Below, in pieces: positions 44,812-53,590 of a stretch of 64,000 nucleotides of DNA. The notes under the pieces are model-generated. The model saw only the letters and a list, made by a program, of their open reading frames with translations. It made no database searches and was not told the origin of the DNA. The DNA comes from Kineothrix sp. IPX-CK (GTDB lineage Bacteria > Bacillota > Clostridia > Lachnospirales > Lachnospiraceae), in contig NZ_CP146256.1 of the NCBI RefSeq assembly GCF_039134705.1, positions 1,922,001-1,986,000 on the forward strand, in the 5' to 3' direction. Positions within the stretch are counted from its first letter, which is position 1. Each line of letters starts with the position of its first letter. The position numbers were made by a program, and so were the translations under genes.

Positions 44812-45312
44812 ATGAAAAAAGGAACAATACATATTTACAGCGGCGACGGCCATGGTAAATCGCCTGCCGCACTAGGCAGGGCTGTACAAGTGGCGTGTCA
44901 CGGGAAAAGTGTGGTAATTATCCAATTTTTGAAAGGTAAAGGGTTGGAGGACTCCGTTTTTTTGAAGAGGCTGGAACCCGAAATCAAATTATTCCGTTTT
45001 GAAAAGTCGGATGAGAATTTTGCAGAGCTATCCGAAGAACAAAAGGCGGAAGAAATCGGCAATATTATGAATGGATATAATTTCGCGAAGAAGGTGCTGT
45101 CTACGGGGGAGTGCGACTTGCTTATTCTGGACGAAGTGCTTGGACTTATCGATAATAATATTATAACGGTGGAAGAACTGAAAAATCTGTTAGAGGCCAG
45201 AACGAACGAAGAGACCGATATCATTATAACCGGGATCACGCTGAATGACGATGTGTGTGCACTGGCGGATGAGGTCACCAGAATGGATACCGTTAAATTT
45301 AAAGTATGGTAA
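44812..45312 (+). CDS. cobO: cob(I)yrinic acid a,c-diamide adenosyltransferase (CobO/BtuR type)
   Basis: 166 residues of the CobA/CobO/BtuR family, which transfers the adenosyl group of ATP to reduced corrinoids. The P-loop is GDGHGKSPAALG; the later LLILDEVLGL is the Walker B-like part. ATG 44812 after GGAG suits the family N-terminus (KKGTIHIYSGDG). No other cobalamin genes are nearby, so it probably serves salvage. Confidence 0.85.
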   Translation: MKKGTIHIYSGDGHGKSPAALGRAVQVACHGKSVVIIQFLKGKGLEDSVFLKRLEPEIKLFRFEKSDENFAELSEEQKAEEIGNIMNGYNFAKKVLSTGECDLLILDEVLGLIDNNIITVEELKNLLEARTNEETDIIITGITLNDDVCALADEVTRMDTVKFKVW

Positions 45313-45366
45313 ATGCAGAAATCATGCGTTACTGTGAACGGAGTGAACAGTAATGTAAAACGGGCG

Positions 45367-45395
45367 TTGACAGTTAAACCGTACAGTGATATGAT
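45367..45395 (+). promoter_or_regulatory. promoter of the dapA-dapB riboswitch unit
   Basis: TTGACA (45367-45372), exactly 17 bases, TATGAT (45390-45395), ending 11 bases before the lysine aptamer. Confidence 0.9.
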
Positions 45396-45406
45396 AACTT
45401 TATAAA

Positions 45407-45676
45407 GTTAAGAGGTAGAGGTTGCGTATTTTATTAGTAATTTTTTGGATGTGGCAGGCACAGGAGAAGAAAAATGAAAGGAAAAGACGCCGAAAGAGCA
45501 GGATGCCGTGTAGTCTTGTGCTTGGGCATGCAGTGAATAACTGTATGACTGTCATCGATGAGATGGGGCGCTATCCGAGGTTATGGGAAATAGGGAGAGT
45601 AAGATAATAGGTACTTTTCCGGATATTTTAGTAATCATAAGCCGGCGCATTTTGTGTCGGCTTTTATGTTTTTAGA
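45407..45676 (+). promoter_or_regulatory. lysine riboswitch (L box) with terminator
   Basis: The leader carries the conserved L-box blocks in order: GGTAGAGGTTGCG, AGTA, GGAGAA, TGAAAGG, GACGCCGAAAG, GCATGCAGTGAATAACTG, ACTGTCA and GGGGCGCTATC. These match the known B. subtilis lysC leader. The aptamer spans about 45407-45585, and an intrinsic terminator follows (AAGCCG/CGGCTT with TTTTATGTTTTT, 45639-45676). Bound lysine should end transcription before dapA. A 61-codon frame inside the aptamer is not a gene. Confidence 0.95.
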
Positions 45677-45751
45677 AGTTTTAACTTCTAAGGATAAACG
45701 CGCAGGGAAGCCAGACCTACCGTTATATTTTTCATTTAAGGAGGAAAAGAA

Positions 45752-46636
45752 ATGGCTGTTTTTACGGGAGCAGGTGTTGCGATTGTCACACCATTTAAGG
45801 AAAACGGAGAGGTAAACTACGAAAAATTCGCGGAGCTTTTAGAGTTCCAGATAAAGGAAGGAACGGATGCGGTCATCGTATGCGGAACTACCGGAGAGGC
45901 ATCGACTCTCACTCATGAGGAGCATTTGGACGTGATAAAATATTGCGTGGAAAAGGTGAACGGAAGAATTCCGGTTATAGCGGGAACGGGATCCAATTGT
46001 ACGCAGACGGCTACCTACCTTTCTATAGAAGCGGAGAAATATGGAGTGGATGCTCTTCTTACAGTGACACCTTACTACAACAAGGCGACCCAGAAGGGAC
46101 TCTTTAACCACTTCAAAGCGATTGCGGATTCCGTTAAAGTCCCGGTGATTCTTTATAACGTACCTAGCCGGACGGGATGTAATATCTTGCCGGAGACTGT
46201 GGTTAAGCTCTGCACGGAGGTAGAGAATATCGTAGGAGTAAAGGAAGCCAGCGGAAATATTTCCCAGGTGATGAAGCTGATGTCGCTTGCGGAGGGCAGG
46301 GTGGATTTGTATTCCGGCAACGATGATCAGATAGTTCCTCTTCTTGCTCTGGGCGGAAAAGGCGTTATTTCTGTTTTATCCAATGTGGCACCGAAGGAAA
46401 CTCACGATATTTGCGAGAAATACTTCCAGGGAGATGTGGCAGGAAGCAGGGATTTGCAGCTTAAGGCCATCGAGCTGTGTGATGCTTTGTTCTGTGAAGT
46501 GAATCCAATCCCCGTTAAGAAAGCACTGAATCTGATGAATATGGAAGCAGGTCCTCTTCGAATGCCCTTATCGGATATGGATGAGGCAAATGTACCCAGG
46601 TTAGAAAAAGCAATGAAAAGCTTTGGCATTTTATAA
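45752..46636 (+). CDS. dapA: 4-hydroxy-tetrahydrodipicolinate synthase
   Basis: 294 residues. DapA condenses pyruvate with aspartate semialdehyde, the first step of the lysine/diaminopimelate branch. The GTTGEASTL motif binds the substrate carboxylate, LYNVPSRTG has the catalytic Tyr and Arg, and GVKEASG has the Schiff-base Lys. ATG 45752 follows AAGGAGG. Controlled by the L box upstream and cotranscribed with dapB. Confidence 0.97.
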   Translation: MAVFTGAGVAIVTPFKENGEVNYEKFAELLEFQIKEGTDAVIVCGTTGEASTLTHEEHLDVIKYCVEKVNGRIPVIAGTGSNCTQTATYLSIEAEKYGVDALLTVTPYYNKATQKGLFNHFKAIADSVKVPVILYNVPSRTGCNILPETVVKLCTEVENIVGVKEASGNISQVMKLMSLAEGRVDLYSGNDDQIVPLLALGGKGVISVLSNVAPKETHDICEKYFQGDVAGSRDLQLKAIELCDALFCEVNPIPVKKALNLMNMEAGPLRMPLSDMDEANVPRLEKAMKSFGIL

Positions 46637-46653
46637 GGAGAAAGGCATACGGT

Positions 46654-47409
46654 ATGACAAAAGTAATTATGCACGGCTGTAACGGCAAGATGGGAAGGAC
46701 CATTACGGAAATAATTGCCGCGGATGAAGGAATAGAAATTGTAGCAGGAGTGGATGCTTTCGATGAGGGGATCAACTCCTATCCGGTATTCTCCAGTATC
46801 GGGTTATGTGATATTGAGGCGGATGCGATTATCGATTTCAGCAACGCGAAGGCGATAGACGGACTTCTTGATTACTGTGCGCAGAGGAAAATGCCATGCG
46901 TGCTCTGCACCACGGGGCTTTCCGAGGTGCAGCTAAGCAGAATAAAGGAAGTGGCAAAGGAAACCGCAATGTTAAAATCTGCGAATATGTCCCTTGGAGT
47001 CAATATGCTTCTTAAGCTTCTGAAGGAAGCGGCAGGGATATTGGCTCCGGCGGGCTTCGATATTGAGATTGTGGAGAAGCACCACAGCTTAAAGGTGGAT
47101 GCTCCCAGCGGCACAGCGCTTGCGTTGGCCGATTCCATTAACGAAGAGCTGGGGAACGAATATGAATATGTTTATGACAGAAGCACCCGCAGGGAGAAGC
47201 GTCCTCAGAAAGAAATCGGGATTTCGGCAGTGCGGGGAGGAACGATCGTGGGTGACCATGACGTAATTTTTGCGGGAACGGACGAGGTGATTACTTTTTC
47301 CCACTCCGCATATACCAAGGCGATATTTGCAAAAGGGGCGGTGCAGGCAGCTAAGTTCCTGGCAGGGAAACCGGCCGGCCTATACGACATGAGCCACGTT
47401 ATCGGTTAG
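46654..47409 (+). CDS. dapB: 4-hydroxy-tetrahydrodipicolinate reductase
   Basis: 251 residues. The nucleotide-binding GCNGKMGRT opens the protein, and EKHHSLKVDAPSGTAL carries the catalytic His pair and Lys. It reduces the DapA product with NAD(P)H. It starts 17 bases after dapA with AAGGAGAAAGG upstream, so it belongs to the same lysine-regulated operon. Confidence 0.97.
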   Translation: MTKVIMHGCNGKMGRTITEIIAADEGIEIVAGVDAFDEGINSYPVFSSIGLCDIEADAIIDFSNAKAIDGLLDYCAQRKMPCVLCTTGLSEVQLSRIKEVAKETAMLKSANMSLGVNMLLKLLKEAAGILAPAGFDIEIVEKHHSLKVDAPSGTALALADSINEELGNEYEYVYDRSTRREKRPQKEIGISAVRGGTIVGDHDVIFAGTDEVITFSHSAYTKAIFAKGAVQAAKFLAGKPAGLYDMSHVIG

Positions 47410-47467
47410 ATAAATGTGAGAAGGGTACGGCAGCCGAGAGAAGAGAGCCGACCGGATAGAGGTTTAA

Positions 47468-49426
47468 ATGGATAATTTAGAACTGAAATATTTGAGGAGT
47501 CTGTCGCATCAATATCCGACCATTGCGTCAGCCTCCACGGAGATTATTAATTTGCAGGCGATTCTTAATCTGCCCAAAGGAACGGAACATTTCCTGACGG
47601 ATATTCACGGAGAGTATGAGCAGTTTAATCATGTGCTCAAGAACGGTTCCGGATCTGTAAAAAGAAAAATTGATGAGGAATTCGGAAATACGCTTAGCAG
47701 CAAGGACAAAAAGAGCCTTGCTACTTTGATTTATTATCCTAAAGAAAAGCTGGATATTGTATTGCAGGAAGAGGCGAATATCGAGGATTGGTATAAGATA
47801 ACGCTTCATCGTCTCGTTCAGATAACGAAGCGGGTATCTTCTAAATACACCCGTTCCAAAGTGAGAAAGGCGCTGCCGAAGGACTTCGCATATATCATTG
47901 AAGAGCTGATAACAGAGAAGTCGGAAGTGCAGGACAAGGAAGCCTATTATAATGAGATTATCAACGCTATTATCCGCATAGACAGAGCGCAGGAGTTCAT
48001 CGTCGCACTGGGCAACCTCATTCAGAGAATGGTCATAGACCACCTTCATATCGTAGGAGATATCTTCGACAGAGGGCCGGGCCCCCATATCATATTGGAT
48101 ACCTTGAGCAGATACCATTCTGTGGATATACAGTGGGGAAACCATGACATCGTATGGATGGGAGCGGCAGCCGGACATCTGGCTTGTATTGCCAACGTTA
48201 TCCGCATGTCGGCACGTTATGGTAATCTGGACACCCTGGAGGAGGGGTACGGTATTAATCTCATACCCTTAGCCGCTTTCGCGCTGGAGACTTATAAAGA
48301 TGTGAACTGTGACACCTTTTCCATTAAGTATAATACGGATTACAATACGAAAGATCTGAGTCTGGATATGAAGATGCACAAGGCGATTTCCATTATTCAG
48401 TTCAAATTGGAGGGAAACCTCCTTATGAGGCGTCCGGAGTTCCTCATGCAGGACAGATTGCTCTTGGACAAGATTAATTATGAGAACAAGACGGTTACCA
48501 TAGACGGACAAACCTATGAGATGAGCGATGTGGAATTTCCTACAGTGAATCCTAAAAAGCCCTACGAGCTAACACCGGAGGAAGAGCAGGTTATGGAACG
48601 CCTGAGGCAGGCGTTTGTGAAGTGTGAGAAGCTTCAGGAACATGTCAGATTTTTGTTTTCTCAAGGCGGGCTATATAAGGTACATAACTCAAACCTTCTA
48701 TATCACGGCTGTATGCCTATGGATGAGAACGGGAATTTCAGCGAGCTTACCATCGATGGTGTAAAGTACTGTGGAAAAGCGCTTTATGACATTTTCGATC
48801 ACTATGCGAGAAAGGGATATTATTCCAGGAATAATCCTGCCGAGATGCAAAAAGGGCAGGACATCATATGGTATATTTGGGCCGGACCGACATCGCCTGT
48901 ATTCGGAAAAGATAAAATGGCGACGTTTGAAAGATATTTTGTAAAGGACAAAAAAACGCATGCGGAGTTGAAGAACAGTTACTATCGTCTTCTGGATGAT
49001 GAAAATACGATCAATAAGATTCTGACGGAATTTGGGCTGGATACGGAGAATTCCCATATCGTAAACGGACATGTGCCTGTGGAGCTGAAAAAAGGAGAGT
49101 CACCGATTCGCTGCAATGGTAAGCTGCTTATCATAGACGGTGGATTTTCCAAAGCATATCAGGGAAAAACCGGAATTGCAGGCTATACGTTGGTCGCCAA
49201 TTCTCATGGAATGCGCTTGGTAGCCCATGAGCCATTCGAATCTACGGAGGCCGCTATATTGCATGAGTCCGATATCTTTTCAGATTCCATGATACTTGAG
49301 ACGAGCAAGACGAGAATAAGCGTTGCGGATACGGATGTGGGAGCGGAGCTTAAGGAAAGTATCTATCAGTTGGAAGAGCTGTTAAAAGCATACCGGAACG
49401 GAACTATTGTCGAAAAAGCATTATAA
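47468..49426 (+). CDS. fbp: class III fructose-1,6-bisphosphatase
   Basis: 652 residues, the Firmicutes-type Fbp of the calcineurin-like phosphoesterase fold. Metal sites appear in LTDIHGEYEQF, GDIFDRGPGPH, QWGNHDIVWMGA and NGHVPVE. It hydrolyses fructose-1,6-bisphosphate in gluconeogenesis. The length is typical. It lies 59 bases after dapB; a terminator follows the stop. Confidence 0.97.
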   Translation: MDNLELKYLRSLSHQYPTIASASTEIINLQAILNLPKGTEHFLTDIHGEYEQFNHVLKNGSGSVKRKIDEEFGNTLSSKDKKSLATLIYYPKEKLDIVLQEEANIEDWYKITLHRLVQITKRVSSKYTRSKVRKALPKDFAYIIEELITEKSEVQDKEAYYNEIINAIIRIDRAQEFIVALGNLIQRMVIDHLHIVGDIFDRGPGPHIILDTLSRYHSVDIQWGNHDIVWMGAAAGHLACIANVIRMSARYGNLDTLEEGYGINLIPLAAFALETYKDVNCDTFSIKYNTDYNTKDLSLDMKMHKAISIIQFKLEGNLLMRRPEFLMQDRLLLDKINYENKTVTIDGQTYEMSDVEFPTVNPKKPYELTPEEEQVMERLRQAFVKCEKLQEHVRFLFSQGGLYKVHNSNLLYHGCMPMDENGNFSELTIDGVKYCGKALYDIFDHYARKGYYSRNNPAEMQKGQDIIWYIWAGPTSPVFGKDKMATFERYFVKDKKTHAELKNSYYRLLDDENTINKILTEFGLDTENSHIVNGHVPVELKKGESPIRCNGKLLIIDGGFSKAYQGKTGIAGYTLVANSHGMRLVAHEPFESTEAAILHESDIFSDSMILETSKTRISVADTDVGAELKESIYQLEELLKAYRNGTIVEKAL

Positions 49427-49429
49427 AAT

Positions 49430-49457
49430 TATAGGGAGACTATAAGTCCCCCTATTT
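49430..49457 (+). terminator. intrinsic terminator after fbp
   Basis: TATAGGGAGAC / GTCCCCCTAT hairpin with a TATAA loop followed by TTTT. Confidence 0.7.
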
Positions 49458-49478
49458 TGAACAGACGATAATGAATTG

Positions 49479-49961
49479 TTAAGGATTTTTATTATTGTTT
49501 CCTACTACATCGTTAGTAATATTGGATACGCCGTCCGCAACATCATCCACTACATCGCCTACCGCATCGCCCGCATCGTTGAGTACGGAGCCGGTATTTG
49601 TATCGTTGTCAACCGTATTGTTCGTTGTGGTGTCGGTTCCGTTAGCGACGTTGTCCGTGGTATCAGTTGTACCAGCATTATTGGTGGTATCGGTTGTATT
49701 AACGTTGTTATCCTTTACACCATTATTATTATCCGCGCCGTTGTCGTTTGCATTGTTCGCGGTATCAGTTGTGCCGGTTGTGGCATTGTCTCCATTAGTT
49801 GTTGTTGTGCCGAGGCCGGTTCCGTTATCAGTGCCGTTCGTGGTGGTACCGGTAGCGGTATCGCCTGTGGTGCCTGTTGTACCGACATTACCGCATGCGG
49901 CAACGAAGCCGAGCATGAGGACAATAAGAGAAACCGATATCAGTTTTTTACCGTTTTTCAT
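49479..49961 (-). CDS. low-complexity Thr/Asn/Asp-rich lipoprotein
   Basis: 160 residues. A signal peptide (KKLISVSLIVLMLGFVAAC) ends in a lipobox with Cys at residue 23, so the protein should be lipid-anchored outside the membrane. The rest is almost only Thr, Asn, Gly, Asp and Val in irregular repeats, probably an unstructured surface spacer. ATG 49961 follows GGAGGG. The long + strand frames opposite it are shadows of the repeats. Confidence 0.75.
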   Translation of the reverse strand: MKNGKKLISVSLIVLMLGFVAACGNVGTTGTTGDTATGTTTNGTDNGTGLGTTTTNGDNATTGTTDTANNANDNGADNNNGVKDNNVNTTDTTNNAGTTDTTDNVANGTDTTTNNTVDNDTNTGSVLNDAGDAVGDVVDDVADGVSNITNDVVGNNNKNP

Positions 49962-50148
49962 AACATTCCCTCCATTTTTTCATTTTTTTAAAACATATCA
50001 CACCTTGAATATATCAATGCCTGAACACATAACTATCAGGACATAAAAAGTCCGTGAATATCGAGCATAACAATGCCCGGAACGGATAGGTGTTCCTTAA
50101 GTATTGTTCTCATGAAGGGAAAAAATTATACGGAAGCAGGAAGACAAA

Positions 50149-50940
50149 ATGGAATTACGACCTTGTATTGATATTCATAACGGTAAAGTGAAACAGATCG
50201 TAGGCGGCACTTTAAGAGACGAAGGCGATTCGGCGAATGAGAACTTTGTTTCTGAAAAAGATGCGGCATTTTATGCAAAATTTTATAAAAAATACCATTT
50301 AAAAGGCGGTCATATTATTCTGCTCAACGCTCCATCCAGTTCTTTTTTCGAAGAAACGAAGAGGCAGGCGGTAGAAGCACTTAGGGCCTATCCCGGAGGA
50401 TTGCAGATAGGCGGAGGCATTACTGCTGACAACGCAGGGGAATATATAGAAAAAGGCGCTTCCCATGTTATCGTAACCTCATATGTTTTTAAGGATGGCA
50501 GCATAAAATATGAAAATCTGGAAAAATTAATCGAAAGAATTGGAAAAGAAAAAATAGTCCTTGATCTGAGCTGCCGAAAAAAAGGCGGAAGTTATTATAT
50601 TGTTACCGACAGGTGGCAGAACTATACAAATGTTAAGCTTGAAGAAAAAACACTCGAGCAATTTTCCGATTACTGTGATGAATTCTTAATCCATGCGGTG
50701 GATGTAGAGGGCAAAGCGAGCGGCATTGAAGAAGAGCTTGCAGCGCTTCTCGGAGGATGGAATAAGATTCCTATCACCTATGCAGGTGGAGTGCATAGCT
50801 TCAGCGATCTGGAAAAGCTAAGGCTTTTAGGGAAGAACAAAATAAATGTGACGATAGGCAGTGCCCTCGATTTATTCGGAGGAGAGCTGAAGTGGGAAGA
50901 AGTCATAGAATATATTGCAAACAAAAAAGAACCTATCTGA
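50149..50940 (+). CDS. hisA: HisA-type isomerase of the eukaryotic (His6) subfamily
   Basis: 263 residues, a phosphoribosylformimino-AICAR-P isomerase of histidine synthesis. ELRPCIDIHNGKVKQIVGG at the start and LQIGGGIT, VLDLSCRKKGG and TYAGGVHS are the His6-like barrel motifs, longer and distinct from the common bacterial HisA (IPAIDLKDG). The catalytic Asp is in CIDIHNG. No other his genes lie nearby, so it stands alone. ATG 50149 follows ACGGAAGCAGG. A terminator overlaps its last codons. Confidence 0.85.
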   Translation: MELRPCIDIHNGKVKQIVGGTLRDEGDSANENFVSEKDAAFYAKFYKKYHLKGGHIILLNAPSSSFFEETKRQAVEALRAYPGGLQIGGGITADNAGEYIEKGASHVIVTSYVFKDGSIKYENLEKLIERIGKEKIVLDLSCRKKGGSYYIVTDRWQNYTNVKLEEKTLEQFSDYCDEFLIHAVDVEGKASGIEEELAALLGGWNKIPITYAGGVHSFSDLEKLRLLGKNKINVTIGSALDLFGGELKWEEVIEYIANKKEPI

Positions 50941-50962
50941 TGCAAAGATAGGTTCTTTCCTT
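50926..50962 (+). terminator. intrinsic terminator at the end of hisA
   Basis: AGAACCTATCT / AGATAGGTTCT with a seven-base loop, A-run before and TTTCCTT after. Confidence 0.85.
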
Positions 50963-51130
50963 AATCCGTTACCAAATCTGTTACCATATTACAAATTTTA
51001 AATAAGAATCATTATTAATAATAGTATATATATGATAATAATATATTATTAAATAATAAAGTACATTATTTATATATGAAAAGGCACATGTTGATACTGA
51101 TTAAAGCTTGTTATAATAGCGAAGCGCTAA

Positions 51131-51331
51131 TTATAACTTAGATACGTTAACAGCCTGAGGACCTTTTTCGCCATTGATTACTTCGAATTCAACAGCAGCG
51201 CCTTCTTCAAGAGACTTGAAGCCGTCCATGTTAAGTCCTGAGTAATGCACGAATACATCATTGCCCTGCTCATCAGAGATGAAGCCGTAACCTTTTTGGT
51301 TGTTAAACCATTTTACTGTACCTTTGTTCAT
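51131..51331 (-). CDS. csp: cold-shock protein (CspA family)
   Basis: 66 residues, one cold-shock domain with RNP1-like KGYGFISDE and RNP2-like VFVHYSG. It binds single-stranded RNA and DNA as an RNA chaperone. The start at 51331 follows GGAGG; the longer frame has no support. A hairpin (GTTATAA..AGCG / CGCT..TTATAAC) overlaps the gene end. Confidence 0.95.
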   Translation of the reverse strand: MNKGTVKWFNNQKGYGFISDEQGNDVFVHYSGLNMDGFKSLEEGAAVEFEVINGEKGPQAVNVSKL

Positions 51332-51639
51332 TTGAGATACCTCCAACAAAATAAATATATCGTATACCATTACACGACATCCATAGAATAGCATAAGTAA
51401 ACGAAAAAGTAAATATAAATGTTAAGAAAAATGGAAGAAAAATATAAATAAAATTTATCAAAAAATTATGCAAAAAATCCAAATACATTTCGAGATTCGT
51501 ATGATAATCTGATAAAGGATTAATCAGTAATCCAAATGTAAAATTCCCCTTTTACATGGAAAAGACACTTGCCTCGGTAAGTGTCTTTTTTGCTTAATAT
51601 CAGAAAAATTTACATCGCGTATTTTTTGATTTAGGGGAA
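51332..51639. other. intergenic region between csp and niaR
   Basis: No gene is seen. The left part is the AT-rich upstream leader of csp; the right part holds a strong intrinsic terminator pointing into niaR (51560-51592). What transcript that terminator ends is not clear; a short attenuated niaR leader or a small RNA are possible. Confidence 0.4.
51560..51592 (+). terminator. intrinsic terminator upstream of niaR
   Basis: AAAAGACACTT / AAGTGTCTTTTTT with an eight-base loop, 70 bases before the gene. Confidence 0.85.
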
Positions 51640-51660
51640 GTGAATGAGAAAGGCATGGTT

Positions 51661-52179
51661 GTGACGATGGAAAGCGATGCGAGAAGGAAAACAATATTAG
51701 AAATACTGCATAAGGAATCTCTGCCGGTGTCGGGAACAGAACTGGCGGGAAGGCTTGGTGTGAGCAGGCAGGTAATCGTTCAGGATATCGCTCTTTTGCG
51801 TGCGACGGATAAGAATATATTGTCTACGAATAAGGGGTACGTTTTGTTCGTCGAAAAATCCAATCGGAAAAGAAGAACGTTTAAGGTAAAGCATGCGGAT
51901 GAGGCTATTTTGGATGAGCTGAATACGATCGTAGATTTCGGAGGAAAGATTCTTGATGTGGTGGTTGAGCACGATATTTATGGACAGATTTCAGCGGATT
52001 TGATCATTAACAGCAGGGCGGATGCGGATGCCTTCGTGAAGCAGACCTTGAAATATAAGACGAAGCCTTTGAATGGTTTGACCTATGGAGTCCACTTTCA
52101 CACGGTGGAAGCTGACTCGGAGGCGATACTCGACAGGATAGGGAATGCACTTCAGAATAAGGGATATTTAATAAAATAA
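51661..52179 (+). CDS. NiaR-like transcription repressor (HTH_11 + 3H domain)
   Basis: About 172 residues. The N-terminal winged helix (GTELAGRLGVSRQVIVQDI) binds DNA. The C-terminal 3H domain carries histidines in VVEHDIYG, GVHFHTV and similar spots, as in NiaR/YrxA, which senses nicotinic acid and represses NAD genes. GTG 51661 lies seven bases after AGAAAGG; ATG 51667 and 51655 are alternatives. No NAD genes are adjacent, so its targets are elsewhere. Confidence 0.85.
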   Translation: MTMESDARRKTILEILHKESLPVSGTELAGRLGVSRQVIVQDIALLRATDKNILSTNKGYVLFVEKSNRKRRTFKVKHADEAILDELNTIVDFGGKILDVVVEHDIYGQISADLIINSRADADAFVKQTLKYKTKPLNGLTYGVHFHTVEADSEAILDRIGNALQNKGYLIK

Positions 52180-52311
52180 TAGAAATTAGATAAAATAGAA
52201 TCGAAACTGAGTAAAAGTATTACAAGAATATAACAAAAACATTAAATAAAGTTGTTTTTATAAGGTCACTTATGGTAAAATATGGAGAGTTTACTGGAGG
52301 TGACTTTAATT

Positions 52312-53094
52312 ATGGATCTCAAAAGGAGAAAGAGTAAGATAAGCTACACGGTCATGATTATCTCCGATTCCGCCAAGAATCATATAAAACAGTTTCACCT
52401 GAGAGCGGGAGCGGTAGGCGTCATAACGGGTATTGTTTTTGTAGCGCTTGTTGCTCTCGTCTGCTATGTGGTATACAGTTCTATCACTTTATCCGATTCC
52501 CTTGAGCGGAGTAGGAAGCAGGTGGAACAGATCACGCAGCTGAGGGAAGAAAAGACACAGCTGGAAGTTTCCAATGAGGAGCTGACGGAAAAGGTTTCTA
52601 TTTTAAGCGAAACCGTCAACCAGAAGGTAGAGGCAGAGCAGGCTTTGGCGGCGCAGCAAGAAGAAAGCCGCATTCCTAAGGGCTTTCCGCTCAGCGGTTC
52701 GGCGCAGATAAAGACGGCGGAGGGCGCAGCGGCAGGTGAAGCGGCTGAGGAAGAGAATCAGGATACTGAGCAGGAAAATACAATTGTGAATGCGGATACA
52801 AAGGAAATAATATTTACGGCGGCGGCAGGCATTAATGTAATAGCCTCCGGTGCAGGAACGGTAACAGCGGTGGATACGGACGTGCAGTACGGCCATTCTA
52901 TCAGTATCGATCATGGAAACGGCTATATCACTATTTACCGCAACGCGGGCAATCCTATGGTAAAGGTTGGGGACGAGATAACGCGCGGCTCCATATTGTA
53001 CGTCATAGCGGAAGAGAATACGGATATGGCATACAGCATTAAGCAGGAAGACACATACATCGATCCAATGGAAATGATTGAAATCAATGGTTAG
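52312..53094 (+). CDS. membrane-anchored LytM/M23-fold protein lacking zinc ligands
   Basis: 260 residues. A cytoplasmic basic start, one membrane helix (near 36-58), a coiled coil (near 65-110), an acidic linker, and a C-terminal LytM fold recognised by ISIDHGNGYITIY and VKVGDEITRGSILYV. The zinc motifs of active M23 peptidases are missing: no HxxxD before the fold, YRNA instead of YAHL, and no HxH near the end. It is therefore likely a regulator or scaffold. ATG 52312 follows CTGGAGG. Bactofilin follows nine bases later. Confidence 0.8.
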   Translation: MDLKRRKSKISYTVMIISDSAKNHIKQFHLRAGAVGVITGIVFVALVALVCYVVYSSITLSDSLERSRKQVEQITQLREEKTQLEVSNEELTEKVSILSETVNQKVEAEQALAAQQEESRIPKGFPLSGSAQIKTAEGAAAGEAAEEENQDTEQENTIVNADTKEIIFTAAAGINVIASGAGTVTAVDTDVQYGHSISIDHGNGYITIYRNAGNPMVKVGDEITRGSILYVIAEENTDMAYSIKQEDTYIDPMEMIEING

Positions 53095-53103
53095 GAGGAA
53101 CAT

Positions 53104-53523
53104 ATGTTGGGTAAAAAGACTACGGAGCATTTAAATGCAAAAATCAGCAGCGTCATAGGTGCTGATATGGTAATGGAAGGAAATATTACCGCAAAGGAAA
53201 CGATCCGCATAGAAGGAACGGTAAAAGGCGATGTCAGCTCGGAAGGAATATTAATTGTCAGCTCTTCCGGTAAGGTAATCGGAAATGTGAAGGGAAGCAG
53301 CATAATGGTAAGCGGTACGATTCAGGGAGACATGGATTCTAACGGAAGAATCGAGGTGTCCGCTACCGGAAGGATTAACGGAAATATCAAGACGAAGAGT
53401 CTCATCATCGATGAGAACGCCGTTTTCCAGGGGCAATGCACGATGAATACGCAGGAAAATGTATTGAAGGCGGCTGAATATAAGGCAGGAGCTGCAAAAG
53501 AAGATACGGCGGAAAAGAAATAA
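53104..53523 (+). CDS. bactofilin (polymer-forming cytoskeletal protein)
   Basis: 139 residues with the beta-helix repeat core of bactofilins (GNITAKETIRIEGTVKGDV, GRINGNIKTKSLIIDE). Bactofilins self-assemble into filaments that position cell wall enzymes. ATG 53104 after TTAGGAGG. Its pairing with an M23-fold gene is a recurring arrangement in bacteria, suggesting a joint wall-shaping role here. Confidence 0.9.
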   Translation: MLGKKTTEHLNAKISSVIGADMVMEGNITAKETIRIEGTVKGDVSSEGILIVSSSGKVIGNVKGSSIMVSGTIQGDMDSNGRIEVSATGRINGNIKTKSLIIDENAVFQGQCTMNTQENVLKAAEYKAGAAKEDTAEKK

Positions 53524-53548
53524 ACCGAGCCGTAAAATATGCGATAAT

Positions 53549-53590
53549 AAAAAATCACTTCGGCAATGTCGCTGAAGTGATTTTTTATTA
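53549..53590. terminator. bidirectional terminator after the bactofilin gene
   Basis: AAAATCACTTC.GC / GC.GAAGTGATTTT with a short loop, A-rich before and T-rich after, between convergent genes. Confidence 0.9.

Noticed and set aside
45422..45607. 61-codon frame between cobO and dapA
   Set aside because: It lies wholly inside the lysine riboswitch aptamer and follows RNA, not protein, conservation.
49476..50046. Two long + strand frames opposite the lipoprotein gene
   Set aside because: They are Val/Ser/Pro-rich mirrors of the Thr/Asn/Asp repeats and lack ribosome binding sites; one overlaps the other.
50963..51110. Very AT-rich stretch between hisA and csp as a possible origin or IS scar
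   Set aside because: No DnaA boxes, repeats or ends of a mobile element were visible; it looks like an ordinary AT-rich spacer.
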